Shown here: positions 11,801 to 25,138 of the stretch, piece by piece
Position numbering within the stretch: position 1 is the stretch's first letter
Layout: every line of letters begins with the position of its first letter
DNA from: Paragonimus westermani
Taxonomy: Eukaryota; Platyhelminthes; Trematoda; Plagiorchiida; Troglotrematidae
DNA length: 64,000 nt
Assembly: GCA_008508345.1 (NCBI GenBank)
Contig: QNGE01000836.1
Coordinates: 27,710 to 91,709 of the forward strand
Direction of reading: 5' to 3'
Program-made: the position numbers and the translations under genes
Notes under the pieces: generated by a model
The model's database searches: none
Seen by the model: the letters and a program-made list of their open reading frames with translations, nothing else
What the model was told of the DNA's origin: nothing

Positions 11801-13781
11801 ATTTTTATTGATGAGATGACGTGCTTAATGATTTGCTTTCGTGTACGTAGCTCTGGTATTTTGAACTACATACACCCTTAGGTAGAAGGCCATGAATATT
11901 TTAATTGTATTTGTTCTTGAGTTATAACCTTATGAGGATCTGAGCGTTGTATCGTTATAATCTCCTCAAGTACATCCGTGGATGTGTGACAAACAGATAA
12001 AAGTATTCACAATCAGACATGGACTTTAATGTCGAGCAAAGTTTGTAAAAGCCTTAGCATGCTATGGTGTTTATGGAAATTAATCTGTGAAGAGTTCTGG
12101 GTCCGATTGAAATCGAACCTTCAATGTGAAACGCGTGCCTCACATGGCTCGTGCTCTTGCAACTTAGTCAACAAATCACCGGGAATTCACCAATTTCTTA
12201 CTCTCTTCTGTCCGGTCACTGAATTAAAACAGCACGAATGCAACGTCTTTTTATGACTATTCTGTTTGGTGAAAGAGGTGCTGATGTGGTGGTCGACCCT
12301 CGAATGCACTTGTAGCAACGGATTGTGGCACTATGATCTCGTATGTTCGTAGTTATTTCGTAATGTGATTCAGTTCCTTATTGCTGTCGCGATCCGCAAT
12401 TCTATCAATAGAATGTTTGTATGATATCCCGATGTATAAGTTTGCATGATCACTAGGTTCTTTTTCAGCGCCGGTTTCACAAACAGTTACGTCGGCCGTC
12501 ACCTTTTTGCGTCCCGGTTGACTACCGTGTGTGTCGACCTGGCAGAGTTTTGAACATCCCAACCAGGAGTCATTCTTAACCATGGAGTTAGGCACTGTTT
12601 TCGAGAATACCCACTCCTTAACTGAGAAATTCCTTTTACAGGGTAGTCTGCCCTTATGAAACTTCGGTTTGAGTGAGCGATCAATTAATCGCTCGGTCTT
12701 GGTCAATAAGATAACGTCTGAAACTGAGTGACCGAGTATGTACATGATTTTGCACGTTGTAGTTAGGCCAGTTCTCGAATCCCTGTGATTAAGAGTTGGC
12801 CTAATGTAGCTGTTTCTTTCTGACTGAAAGTATGCCCTAAGCCCCTTGAGTCTCAGTAGCCGTGCTCTGGACTCCTAGTATGATGCTGGTTATATGCCTG
12901 GAGTTTGCTTTCATGATAGGGTACTTTGTGGATGAGTAGATCGATTAAAATGACCTCCGGACTGTTGCCAATTGCTTCAGTATTATTTATGCTTTCTCTG
13001 CCGTAGTCACAAGGTGCGTAGACAAACCTGATCCAAGGCTTTGTTTGCATGCAGAAACCCTGTCTGGTACTTCTCAAGCAATACCCAACACAGCGTTTAT
13101 GCCAGGTGTACACAACTTAAAATTTAGAGGCGTTACTTAATGAATGGTTGTCAGTGGGCCATTGCGTAAGTGAGTTTGGGTCGTTTTGGATTGTATCTCC
13201 CTTGTATTAACCCTGTATAGCTCACCCTAATTTCGTGCCATTGGAGTATAGCAACAGTCATGCTTTTGACGATGCCCAGAAGCTCAGAGGTGAATGGCGC
13301 AATCAACAGGAGCTCCACAACATATTCTTGTGGGACATTCAGGAGAAGCCAGTTAGATTGTTGACTGTTTGTCTTTATCTCAGATTTACGTCGGATTAAA
13401 TTGTTATCGAACTAAAGAAGTGTTCCACGAAGCTTCCGTAATAAGCTAAACCGGTAAACTCCCCCAAACTCCTGGAACTCTAGGCAAGCCGCATCTTTCG
13501 GCAGTCATTTGTCAGCGACTTCACTCCAACACTTGCAACTGCTTAGTAAGTTGCAGAAATATAATCGACCTATTGGAGTCCATTTCGTGTCTCATTAGGC
13601 AGCCACAAGTTTGACCATTTTTGCTCTGAAGGAATTGCCCTACAATCCTTACGTGAGCTTGGAGACCGCTGTAAAAAATGATCAGTTAGCTGCTTGCTGG
13701 ACAGGCTCTGAACCTACCTTTGATGGTAGAGGTGATTGTACATACTCTCTGTATGGTTGAGAGGAGCCATTAAACGCTTAC
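8871..13781. other. No supported gene
   Basis: Minus-strand open frames at 9787-10122 (111 codons), 12353-12745 (130 codons) and 12853-13113 (86 codons) are the longest here. None contains a motif I recognise, and this length is expected a few times by chance in 64 kb. The 9787-10122 frame contains a consensus-like gtatgt donor after VVVLTEKE, so part of it could be an exon. Nothing else stands out. Confidence 0.35.
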
Positions 13782-14032
13782 CTATTCCAGTTGCACGTTT
13801 CATTTGATGTGATGAAGATTTTCAGTTTCGTACCGGATGACTCATTTGGCAGGAGTTTCTCAGATCTGGCTATCACTTGCGACTGAAACCGGAAAGTTTC
13901 AAGCGAGTTATTTTCATTTATCCTACTTAAAATTCCGGGTGAGCATTCATGCACACTTACACAGTTTTCCACCACGTTCGTGTTCTCTGCATCCGTTTCG
14001 CCGTCCTTTGTATGCTCGCAATTTAACAGCAC
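13782..14032 (-). CDS. Candidate exon, hydrophilic protein of unknown function
   Basis: An open minus-strand frame of about 83 codons ends two bases into a codon at a consensus donor (AATAG followed by gtaagcg, boundary at 13782/13781). The encoded peptide is polar and acidic, with segments such as NENNSLETFRFQSQVIARSE. It has no low-complexity bias, signal peptide or membrane segment. The acceptor is not certain: several ag dinucleotides lie at 14015-14040. I recognise no domain. It could be an internal exon of a minus-strand gene. A chance frame next to a chance donor cannot be excluded. Confidence 0.3.
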
Positions 14033-14180
14033 TCAACTTATTGTGCGTGTCACAATTTCGCCGTAAAACATCTTTCACTTCACTTCTGGCTTACTGGGGT
14101 GATCTTTTTGATAAATGAATTGATTTTTTGAAGCAAAACCTATGCTCTTCTTGATATCAGCTCCAAGTTTCGTGTTTCAG

Positions 14181-14294
14181 ACCGATCAAATTTTTAGGTC
14201 CGTTTCTCAGACATCGCGCTTTACGAGACCGAGCACGCTTCTTCGGTACATGCTTGTAGATCGTATCGAAAATCCCGTCAATCGTTGTTTGCAG
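14181..14294 (+). CDS. Candidate exon, unknown function
   Basis: This block of 38 codons lies between a strong acceptor (cgtgtttcag) and a gtgatt donor and is phase 0 at both ends. The peptide includes RPSTLLRYMLVDRIENPVN and looks like ordinary soluble protein sequence. It lies on the plus strand in T-rich surroundings, like the coiled-coil gene at 2063-4818. No exon linking the two was found, so I treat it separately. The function is unknown. Confidence 0.3.
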
Positions 14295-14714
14295 GTGATT
14301 AGATTGCGTTCAATCGAAAATCTTGGCCGTGTAAAATCGTTGACCGTCGTTTTCGTCGCCTCGAAGCCTACCTTACGATATATCTTTCGATTCATATTTT
14401 GGTTGAAATTAAGTCTGGCATTGCGTGTGCATCTATACCATTTTCCATATCTGTTTCCATTTTAGGCACAAGATTTTCCATTATGTGCTAAAGCAAATCA
14501 CTTTGGTGCATTAGAATTTCCACCTTAGATTCTTGGACGTGACGGCAAGAATGCGATTGGCCCAACTAACCGTAAGGGACGACCAATCTTAATTAGAGTG
14601 CTCCGCATTGGCTACTTTGGTAGAGGAAGTGGTTTGGGTTAATCGAGGGGTGTCAACGGATTTGCTTAATGAGAACGGGGTTAGCGGCCAAAGTGGAGCA
14701 CAGATCACCTGACC

Positions 14715-15337
14715 NNNNNNNNNNNNNNNNNNNNNNNNNNNNNNNNNNNNNNNNNNNNNNNNNNNNNNNNNNNNNNNNNNNNNNNNNNNNNNNNNNNNNN
14801 NNNNNNNNNNNNNNNNNNNNNNNNNNNNNNNNNNNNNNNNNNNNNNNNNNNNNNNNNNNNNNNNNNNNNNNNNNNNNNNNNNNNNNNNNNNNNNNNNNNN
14901 NNNNNNNNNNNNNNNNNNNNNNNNNNNNNNNNNNNNNNNNNNNNNNNNNNNNNNNNNNNNNNNNNNNNNNNNNNNNNNNNNNNNNNNNNNNNNNNNNNNN
15001 NNNNNNNNNNNNNNNNNNNNNNNNNNNNNNNNNNNNNNNNNNNNNNNNNNNNNNNNNNNNNNNNNNNNNNNNNNNNNNNNNNNNNNNNNNNNNNNNNNNN
15101 NNNNNNNNNNNNNNNNNNNNNNNNNNNNNNNNNNNNNNNNNNNNNNNNNNNNNNNNNNNNNNNNNNNNNNNNNNNNNNNNNNNNNNNNNNNNNNNNNNNN
15201 NNNNNNNNNNNNNNNNNNNNNNNNNNNNNNNNNNNNNNNNNNNNNNNNNNNNNNNNNNNNNNNNNNNNNNNNNNNNNNNNNNNNNNNNNNNNNNNNNNNN
15301 NNNNNNNNNNNNNNNNNNNNNNNNNNNNNNNNNNNNN
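14715..15337. other. Assembly gap (623 N)
   Basis: The sequence is N throughout. Any frame crossing it is meaningless. Confidence 1.
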
Positions 15338-17059
15338 TTTATTAACACAAGCAGCTGGAGGTGGTCAGGAAATAGATCCGTAGCAGTCGAAGTGCGTTTG
15401 TTAAAGTTAGGCATGTCTCTCGCGGCGGAGGAAATCCACGCCAGTCCCGAAATTACCAGCAAGATCGACAGACAATTCTAGAACTTCCACTGATCCCGAC
15501 AGTGCAACACTTGTGTACATACATTTGAAGTTCCAAAAGTGAACATGTGCATGATGTTGCTTCTATGCCTTCTGATTCTGGTCTCGTTCTAGGTGCATAC
15601 ATCATCGATAAGTTTGATACGTGCTTTTATTCGACACTGATATTGACCGACTTCCTGAATTTTGATCGGGGGGCAGTGAACATTTCTTGTTAGGGACGTT
15701 GCCTGATCTAACTCAAAATATAGTTAAATGGCTTTCGTGTTGCGAACATCTGTGTGCACTGGTTTGCTGTCACTTTTCTTCCACCATATTCTCCCTACCC
15801 ATCGTTACATAACCTTTGGTTTTTCTTTCACGCGTTATGACTTCAATCGTGTGAAATATGTATGGAAGACAGCGTTATTAGACTTTCTCCTGGAAGTTCA
15901 CGATTATTAGGAGTCTGAGTCATTGATCATCTCCATGGCCTATAGCCCTGCGCATCTAACTGATTGATTCGGTCGCCTGACCCGTCGCAGATTCTTATCA
16001 GCCTGTTATTGCCTCTTGTGTGCCGACACGTTTTGTTGTACCAGTGCAATATTGTACTTAGCTTGTAAACCACACCAGCCTAGGACGGAGTGCTTGTGAC
16101 GCTACCAAACACCCACGCTGAAGCACGCTAGTTTTTACGTCCCTTCAGCCCGGTATTTTGAGTAGGTGTGGTGCAGTGTAAATTGGGATGTTACGCATGT
16201 TATAAGAACAGTAAGTTGATTCATTATTCGTTTCTCTGTTATTATCAGTCATTCGAGGATTGCACGAATGCCATGTTTCGTTTTCATATCTCATTTGGCC
16301 TTTTAAAACTTATCAGTTATCTACTCACAGGCACACTAGCATATCTTTTCTCAGTCAGTTCACTCAACATTCATTCAGTAGTCTGTGTGATGAACCGATT
16401 TTCCGTAGCCTACATATTATGCTGCAAGAGTGTAATTCTAATATCTTGCAAGCAATTTCGACGAGAATTCACCAGATTCATGTTAATGCCCAACTGTCAT
16501 ACAGCCACTATGACAACTTGTCTGTCTGTCTGTTGGGACGGTGGGTTGATGGACTTTTTAGACGATCCCACAGCTTCTCCTCTGGCAGTGCAATGTGATC
16601 ATGGAAAAGCAAGTTTTATGACAGTTGTTAGCTTTCAGATGTGTTAGCATTAGTCTTTGGGCCCTACGGTTTCCTTCTTTTATCGCAGGCGATCTCTATT
16701 CTGATCACTCTTGGGTACACCTGCTTTCATATTCACGTACTTGCTGCGTTCTAACGCCATTGGTTTTCATAATGTGGTGTTGATGTTATCAGTTTGAATA
16801 TCACGTCTACGTACGTATTTGCAACGCAAGACCGGTCTTTTGTACTATGTAAAACAAGTGACCAGCACACCGTACTGCAACCACTTGTGATCTTGACCGT
16901 CCTCCAATTGGCTCATTTCACTGATTACTAGCGATAGCATTGCCGCTTACTATGACAGACAGTTGTAATCCAGGTAGTTATTGAAAAACAACTAACCCAG
17001 ATGACTGCCGACATGACGTATTCCGTTTAAGCTCTCCTTTTATAACGTTTGAACAATCC
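15338..17059. other. No supported gene
   Basis: Open frames at 15728-15910 and 16168-16647 (159 codons), with 16260-16598 in another frame, lie on the plus strand. Their translations are Cys/Ser/Leu-rich, typical of T-rich non-coding DNA, and show no domain or repeat. Confidence 0.35.
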
Positions 17060-19640
17060 GGCCAGCGAGTAGATTTAACCCACAGATTGGAGATCCGCTC
17101 CATCGGCACCTGTTATCTAACGGAACCCTACATCCAGGACTCTCGTATAGTGTCTCAGCCTCGACTACAGCCCACTAATTCACGATGTGAATTTCTTACA
17201 CTTCTTTCGGGTGACCGCGTGGCTACAGCGCCGGGTCTAGCTGTTTTTGAAATTTCTGTGAGAGCCAACGTACAAGCCACTTTGATTGCCTGTATGAAGG
17301 TTAACAGGCAGCTATGCCAACACAGATTACAAGGTTGGGTTGAAGATGCTAAGCAACGTTTGTCTCTGTAACGTATACTGTTGTTGATTGCAGTCCAAAT
17401 AAATGAAAGCAAACTGTACCAACATCTGATTGTCATTCTGTACACAACCCTCGGAAAGGATGTGCTGCTAATGCGTGGGAGCCTGCGTGCACAGGTCAGA
17501 AGTCTAACAACACTCCAGGTGGACAGCACCCAGTGGTCACTCTTCACGCTGATGATGCGGCTTGCCTGAAGCAACTTCGTGTTTCTTGGTAGATGTCAAT
17601 TTTCTGCACTCCCAGCGCTCACGCCTCATTTGACGATCGCCATCACCTAATCAGCTTTGGATGCCGTTAAACTACATCGTCTTTAAACACGGTTGGCGAG
17701 GCTGCTTAAAATCGGTGGACATGGAGTACCTTCGTGTGCTGTGAAAACTCGATTGTATGTGCTGAAATCGCACTACTTTCCTTGGTGGACGTTTGCTGAG
17801 TCATCAGCAACCGTCTGACTTATCTAAACTGAATGAGCCTAGAACAGTGATCCTTGAACTTACAAATCTACGGATGAGATAAACGGCAACTTTTTGGACA
17901 CACATTCGAGTTGTTGTTACAAAGGTGCAGATACCGCCTTATATGACAACACTGTCCGTTTCGTTGGTAATCATTACATCTCAGGTCATTCTGTTGAAAT
18001 TATTAACAATTGTCGAGGAATTCCGACTGGATGTGAATACAGCTGAATTCGAAAGTCAGTTAAACTAGAACCCGCGAGTCAACTGTGAAAGGACAGAAAA
18101 CCGTACAGTCAGCGCTCTTACTACAAGTAATTATCTCATCTGGAAACTAATGGGAGCTGTTCAAGCTCATCCGAGGCACTGACGGTCAAAGTTGGTAGCA
18201 GCCAAAACAGTCTGTAGGAGTAACAGTGAACCTATTCACGATCCGCAACCGCATAGTGAGTGATAGTTCAGTTGGCCATCCAGTTCGTTGATCACATCTC
18301 ACTGTCTTAGGAGCGCTGCCTTGCCAATTGGCGTTTCGCCTAAAGTCGAAACCGAAGTCTCTGGAAAGATCAGGCATATGAAAGGTTGTAATGCACCATG
18401 TTCAGATGAACTTCTTTTAGCCTTCTTCACGGATAGGGTTGTGCTCTAATCATAGGGTAATTGTTTTGTTATATAAGCTGTTGGATGAGGAACTTATCCC
18501 CAGCGACTGGAGCTATGTCACAACTACTTTCATATTTAGGAGATGCCCTCTTAATATGCTTTACAGCAACCCACGAGTAGGCCTGATTCCGGTTGCATCG
18601 GCTCTACTGGCTGTTGTCGTCCTCTTCAGATTGGCTCCAACATGTATGTAACAAATCTGGCTGAGTTGATAATATTTTTCGCTCACTCATTTGCTAAATC
18701 CAACCACAGTTATAGGTGGCGAATACTGGTCCCTCCGAATATTCGAGGAGGTCTTAACTTAGCTGAAAGGGCTAAACTTTGGGAGTTGCTTGTGCGAGAA
18801 AGCGTGTCTGAGGAACGTCCAAATACGCTGAAAAATTTCCCGCCAGATCTCAGTCATAGGTGAGTTCTTTTCGTTTTTTAGCATGACAAACGGTGTTTTT
18901 TTAAGATCGCCAGTTCTCCATTTTCTTATTCAAATTTGTTGTTGAGAATAATCCGGACAACACTCTCGTAGGTTGTTAACATAGATGCGTAAAACTGCTT
19001 TGCAGTGTTTGCTTTCAAGATGCCGAGGATTGCGTTCTTATGTGTAATGATGTTCAGATAACGCCAGTTGTCCTTGATAAACTAGCGCTGTCGGTTCATC
19101 CATTTGATCTGCATTTCGCCTCAATGATGGGAGAATTTTTGCTCACACCAGCGGAAGCCTGGATTACTCTCATTATCGTTGATAACACGTGGAAGGTGAT
19201 TAGAAAGTTCACTTGATTAGATTGATCGCGTTGGAAATCAAATGACTCATTCTCGGGCAACGCTAATACATCTCCGTCATCTGCGACTTCGGGAGAAGGG
19301 CAACATATATAATACCTCAGTTCACACAGTCCTTCTTTATGGTTGAGCCTTAATAACGTGAGTCCAGTTTATTCATCACTCGTTTTCGACCATCGGTGTT
19401 TATTTAGCGAGGCATCTGCGCAATCGGAGCAGTACATTAATAACGACATTGTTAACCAATGTTTTTTTGAGGGAGAGGATCTGGTATATCGATTTTGACG
19501 GCTCGGACACATTTTACAGCGTTCAACCGACTGCTTGTCTTGTTGTTGGTCTTTTACACTGGTTGAGTTAGAATGAATATGGCATCCAGCTGGCCAGCGC
19601 ATGACGTGGGTTCGAAGGGTGAATGTGGTAACTACGCGAC
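17060..19640 (+). mobile_element. Ancient near-full-length LINE (endonuclease to C-terminus)
   Basis: Plus-strand reading across frameshifts recovers the parts of a non-LTR ORF2 in the right order. The endonuclease has CEFLTLLSGD (about 17185-17215), LGKDVLLMRGSLRAQV at 17450-17500 where the family has a GDxNAQVG motif, and QLWMPLNYIVF (about 17655-17690) for the usual RWTQIDHIAI. The reverse transcriptase has ELIPSDWS (about 18490-18515), GGLNLAERAKLWELL (about 18750-18795) and AEDCVLMCND (about 19023-19050) in place of a YADD active site. C-terminal pieces are NTSVHTVLLYG (about 19300) and LVFDHRCLF (about 19380-19407). Catalytic residues are replaced and stops are frequent, so the copy is long dead. 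The 5' limit is the first recognisable motif. A younger LINE fragment follows within about 50 bases. Confidence 0.75.
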
Positions 19641-19682
19641 TTGTTCCGTGTCATATAACCACTTCAAAGATGACGATCACCC

Positions 19683-20540
19683 GTGTTTTTAGTGGTTGTG
19701 TGTGGTTGTGTACCTCCACCCGAAATTCGCATCGCTGGAGACACTGTGAATGGCTGCGGGGATTTTTGCTACTTGGGTAGCAACTTGTCGAGAGATCTGT
19801 CCGTGGACCGCGAGTTGAGAGCGCGTGTGGCAAAGGCTAGCGCTGCTTTCGGACGTCTTGAAAGGCGTGTCTGGAAGAACCACAGCCTGAAAATGGCCAC
19901 GAAGTTGTGTGTCTACCGCTCAATGGTGCTGTCTATCCTGCTGTACGGCAGTGAGACGTGGACACTGTATCAGCGGAACGTGAGCTATTTGAGCCGTTTC
20001 CATGTGCAGTGTCTGAGGCGCATCTTGGGTATTCGGTGGTCGGACATGATTCCGAACACTGAGGTAATGCGGCGAGCGGACATGGACGGGATGGAAGCCA
20101 TGTTGATGCTGAACCAGCTCCGTTGGCTCGGTCACGTCCGTCGGATGGGCGATGACCGTATCCCGAAGCAGTTACTGTACGGACAAGTGAAGTCAGGTAA
20201 GCGAAATCCCGGTGGCCAGAAGCGGAGGTACCAGGATGTTGTGCAGGTAAGTCTTTCACGTTGTAACATTGATTTTAGATGTTGGGAAGATTTGGCGTTG
20301 AACCGGACGGCCTGGAGGAATACGGTTCGGGCGGGCGTCCGAGCGTTCAACGAGCAACTATTGCGTGGTCGCGAGCGGAAGCGTGCGGTACGCAAAGGAA
20401 CCATCGGTGCCATAGGTCGCGGTGACGTGACTATATGGCGTTGTGATGTGTGCGGCCGCGAATGCGCTGGCCGTTTGGGGCTGGTAGGTCACCAACGTAC
20501 TCATAGTACCCCGTCGGCGAAGAGGCGGCGAGTACGCTAG
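19683..20540 (+). mobile_element. 5'-truncated LINE: C-terminal ORF2 with C2H2 zinc finger, frame intact
   Basis: A single open frame of 285 codons encodes the region just after the reverse transcriptase palm. CYLGSNLSRD (about residue 30) is the usual YLGS block. LYGSETWTLYQRNV and LRRILGIRWSD (residues 88-122) with RWLGHVRRMGDDRIPKQLLYG (residues 147-167) form the family's conserved tail. A C2H2 finger, CDVCGRECAGR then GLVGHQRTH, sits near residues 253-274. The catalytic YADD and everything upstream are missing, as expected from incomplete reverse transcription. The open frame and high-GC codon use contrast with the degraded LINE immediately upstream, so this insertion is younger. The opposite-strand frames over this region are shadows. 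The 3' untranslated tail probably extends some tens of bases past 20540. Confidence 0.85.
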
Positions 20541-23500
20541 GCTCAGGTAGGTCAAATCGGTATACCTATTCTACTTCTGTTAATGACTGCATCGGCCAAC
20601 ATCGTGGTCATTGACAATTAATCCGCTCTTCTTTTCAGAAACCTGAGTGTCTGTGGTCTTCTACCCATTCTCTTCTCCGGCTTTGCTGGTGCATTGTATG
20701 ATGGATTGTCTGCCTGGCTTTTCATAGTCCAATGAGAACTTTGCTTTTCATCCTTTTTTCTTCTCTGGGATGCACTAACCTGCACCCCTATACTGCAACG
20801 CTTCTTGTATTACACTTCAAAAATCTTTCTTCTCAGTGTAGATCTCGTCATTGCAGCCTCTCTGTTTAGTTTCCGAGAGATAAGAGTTTCCTTTCCTTAT
20901 TAGCCAATCAAGTGGCTAACCAGCATTGGCCGGCTGGACAGAAAGGCCCCACTGGCACACCTCCCGGTCTTATTCCTTCGGGTTTACACTGGATATGTGG
21001 TGTGTTGGTGGAACTGCAATTGGTGCAGCGCAAGCCAGTTGCAGTGATATATAAGCGCAGGCGTCCTTTGGCTTCGGTCACTGTGACAGGCTAATCCGAA
21101 TCGGATGCCGCCAACCGTGTGTGAGCTATCACAAAATTACAGTCAATGGTGCACCCATTATGGGAAATTATATTCATTTTACTTTAGTATTGCTTTTTTG
21201 TTTCTTTTTCATCAGTCTTGTAATGGTTACCAGGCCAACTGTTCGATTCAAAATTTCACTGTGGCTAACGTAGCTCTGTATGGATATTGACACATTGTAC
21301 ACAAGTTCACCACCAAGAGCAAGAGCACTTATTGACACGCAGTGATTGTCGTGTTTTCTATTCAATTATCTAGTGCTCAGATGGACAGTTATTCCGATTC
21401 CAAACATCCGTCCACGGTTTCCTATAAACAAGACATGCAAAAAATTTCATCTCTATTTTGTGCAAATCACACGTTTAACCTGCAGTGCACGCATTCAGGT
21501 GGCTTACTACTTGTTGGTGTTATGAATGTACATTGCATTACTACTACTGATGACTGTATGTGCACACATACGTTGCCTTCTTTGGATAGAAAATTTAACT
21601 GTGTGGTAAGCAACAATTTAATCTACAGGTCATCCTTAGTGTAGTTTCTGTTATTAGACTTGAAAGCAGCGCACGGTACCCCTCGGAAACCTACCTATTA
21701 TTGCCCATCATTTCTAACTTAATAAACGTGGAATATGCATATTTTTCCGGTGCCATGCATCTTTACTTTGTAATGTCCCTGCCAAATTTCATTACTTTTT
21801 AAAACCATTAAACATTATCAGATATTCGTTTGATCATATCAATCAAGGATACTTCAGGAACATGAGTGTGGACAACCTGAAATCTGTCATTAAGCACATG
21901 CTTGACAAAATCAGCTGACTATGAAACTGATAGACGAGCAATAAACACTGCGAGTGTACCCTGTCTTGGATTCAGCTAATCTCTGTTCGTCTGTTGTTTT
22001 GCCACGCATCATCTACTTACTCCTATAAATCACTTGTTTATACAATGCTGTCTTGCATCTTCGCTCAGTCTGAAAATCATCTTTTAAAAGACCGATGAGG
22101 TTAGGTCGAAATCTTGATCATGTATTGGTGATTCTGTAAAATTTTCGTGAAACGGGAAGTTTTGAACGTCTGCAGCGACGGCAAATTTCTGTTTGTTGCG
22201 CGTTTACTGGAGGTGATAGGATTATGGTTAACATGATAGGGCCGAGTGAATCGTGGCTTCCCAGACCGCGTGATATGCAATTAAGGCATATCACATTATG
22301 GCTGTTGGTTAATCGCATCCATAGATCCAGACCTAAGGTTGAATGGTGTTCCGGTGTCCATGATGTCACGGCTCGGCGGGTGGACAACACTTTAAACGTA
22401 AGACCAACATACCATTTCCGTCCACACAGCCGTGTATCTGGTTGGACTTGTGTGTGTATTGTTTGGCCTGCCTCTCTTGTATTCTCTTAACCAATCGATC
22501 ACTGTGCACTGGTTACAAGTCGGAATTTAGTCCATTTATGTCACACAAACCGTACAGATGAAGCTGTGTGACCAGCATCTCAGATTGGATTAATGCTTGA
22601 TCCTAGCTGCTTGTTAATAATATCTGCGAATTCATTTCGAGTAGATTATTTAACGAAGTAAAGATATATCATGGGTGTGACATCGCAGAATATGCTGAAA
22701 CCTAGGAATCAATGGTCTGTGTGTGACAATTTCTATAGTATTGACAGCATGCAACGAGTTGATTCCAAAAATTAGAGCAAGGAGATGAACAGGAAACTGT
22801 TGTAGAATAGTTCAAATTGATTACGTTGTCTATCAAGTCTGAGCTCAGATTTTTAGGTAAAACTCGATGATGTGCACATAAACTGCGTAGATGGAGCCCG
22901 CGATGCAATTACCTTAGGGTACCGCCTCCATTTTTAAGAGTAGTCCAAGTTATTGTCAACTGGATTCCTGAAATTAATGCTTCCTATAGTCGCTAAGTAA
23001 CGTTTGGGAGCTGGCTTGTGGATTTCCTCTAATGTCGCAAATAATAACCATTTCACCACTGAGCTAGCGAGATTACGATGGACGATTCATAATTATTAAC
23101 TTTTACGATATCACCACCTTGTAATAACTTTCTCAATAGGTCTGCAGTTTCGATTGGTGCACGATAATATATGAGATCAATTGATGTAGAAAAGCACAAT
23201 TAGTATTCACCATCGAATGATTTTGTTCTGTTTAGGACACAAATGGTAATGACCTCAGTAGGATAGAAGGAAAACTGTTCTTTTTGACTTTTCAGTGCTA
23301 CAAGAACAGTACACTGTTATTGGATAGTCAATATTTTTTTTTGTGGGATTCGAAATGTGAAAAAGGTTAGGCATCTGAAAATGACATGTCGCACTGACTG
23401 TTTATTTCAATGTTAAAAGGTGACCGATATATTAAAAATACCCTTTACTCATTTTGTGACAAACAAGGAGTTGACATTGTTTCCGCGAATTCATTGGAAC

Positions 23501-25138
23501 AATTAGTATAAGGTTGGAGGAAGCTGAACATTTTTCACTTAAGATACACGAATCCATCGACATTGTAAATAATACGTAGTTAGTCGTCTTGATAGTAATT
23601 GTATTGAGATATTTCTAAATTCCCAAATTCACCTTCAATCACTGCAAAAAGTAAGGACGCTGTTTGGTCAGTACATATCTTTGAAAAACAAACATTTGAG
23701 AAAAATGGCTGTTTTTAGGCGCTGGTTGGAAGTCATGTTGGAGTTTGTACGTGCTTGGGAAACTTGTGAATCAACATTAAAGCTATTCTGTGGTTCTTCT
23801 GCAGGAAAAAATACTACCTGAATAAATATGTTCAGTTCTCCACTTACGTTTCAGTGCTACCGTCAAACGTGAGAATGTATTCTAAATTCAGTCACCAACG
23901 TAAATAACATCTTGAAAAACGAAAGGAAAAATTTACGCTGCAGTTTAGTGATCCGCTGAATTTCTTGGGAAAAAGCTTTTGATTACGTTTTCCATCAAAG
24001 AAGCGATGTCAAACTGCTTTTAATTAAAACGTACGCTGTACTGATTTTAGAGTAATAATCAGTTGGCATAACAGTCGCAGTTAAAGGTTGTATTTGCGGG
24101 TCTCCATTACCTTAATTCTAATGCACAGGTTCGTAACCAGATTATTACTGACATCGATGAACATTGTATTGTTACTAAAAGAAAATAATCTGAAGTAAAA
24201 ATTTATCAAGTTCAAACATCTTCGTGCTCAATATTGAACACCTTACCAAAAGATACGCTCAAAGTACCACTGGCTAAAAACGGATTTATTTCCTGAAGCT
24301 TATAAAAAAGTTTCGACGTCAGATCAGTCGCTATATACCCGAGGCTGACAAACGGTGAAGTGAAAATTGGGCTAGCAATCTACTCGAAGTGAACAATTTA
24401 CAAATTTGATATGAGGTTGTGTGGTTTCAGAATTAATCAAATGACCTAACGAAAAATCTCCTTGATAAGTGTTTTCTCTATCTTCAAGATTATTTTAAGA
24501 TAAGAGCTAATTCTTGTCAAAAGTTGGCGTTAACTTCACTCAAAGCATATCTCTCTGAAGCATTGAAAGTCAGAACAGAGTTCGAAATGTCTTACCCGAC
24601 ATGGGCCTCAACCACAATTTGACAAATTATTTACAAGATGAAGCATTCTGTTAGCGGACAAATTTTTCAATGAACAATTGGACTGTTGCTCAATGTTCCA
24701 CTTTCTAATCGAAAGGTTGTAAACATTAGGAATGTAAAAACGTGACCAGTAATTTGGTAGCAACAAATGTATTAATGCTTAAACGCTAATCACATTGTTG
24801 TTGTTTATTCTTCTCACAAAAAAATAGAAACGTTGGAGTCCGCCGGTTTAATTAACCCAGTTTCCGATTAGACTAGTGTCACCTTACAAGATAACCATCA
24901 CTTTGGTTTCTCGGAATAATCTCCCGACTCTTACAGTACACCGCCTTTGATGTACTGTTCTGATTAAATTTTTCACCTGCTCACTTCCTCTAACATGGAA
25001 AACTGACCGGAGGTAAATCTTTATTGATTGATGGGGAACTACTATTAGGGATTCTCTTGTTGACCTCTATTGACTAACGAGCACCATATGGAATATGTGC
25101 AGTCCTAATACTCTAAACCCTTCACAGTGTCGTCACTT
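20541..25138. other. Gene-poor stretch
   Basis: I find no domain-bearing frame on either strand. Sequence from about 22.9 to 25.0 kb is AT-rich, with very few frames above 60 codons. Frames at 20912-21094, 21342-21644, 22118-22390 and 22224-22490 lack recognisable content. No repeat related to the others in the window was noticed. Confidence 0.4.

Noticed and set aside
12353..13113. Two long minus-strand frames (130 and 86 codons), first suspected to be LINE RT pieces
   Set aside because: Only a vague resemblance (GFLHANKALDQV). No ordered motifs, and frames of this length are expected by chance in 64 kb.
14653..15481. Long open frames of about 270 codons on both strands
   Set aside because: They run through the N gap, so the length is an artefact.
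22085..22120. Hammerhead-ribozyme-like words (gatgag ... gaaa), sought because some PLEs and flatworm SINEs carry such ribozymes
   Set aside because: The core reads CCGATGAG rather than CTGATGAG, and no stem II pairs between the conserved parts. Other ctgatga words (39401, 40495, 59055) also lack the complete core and stems.
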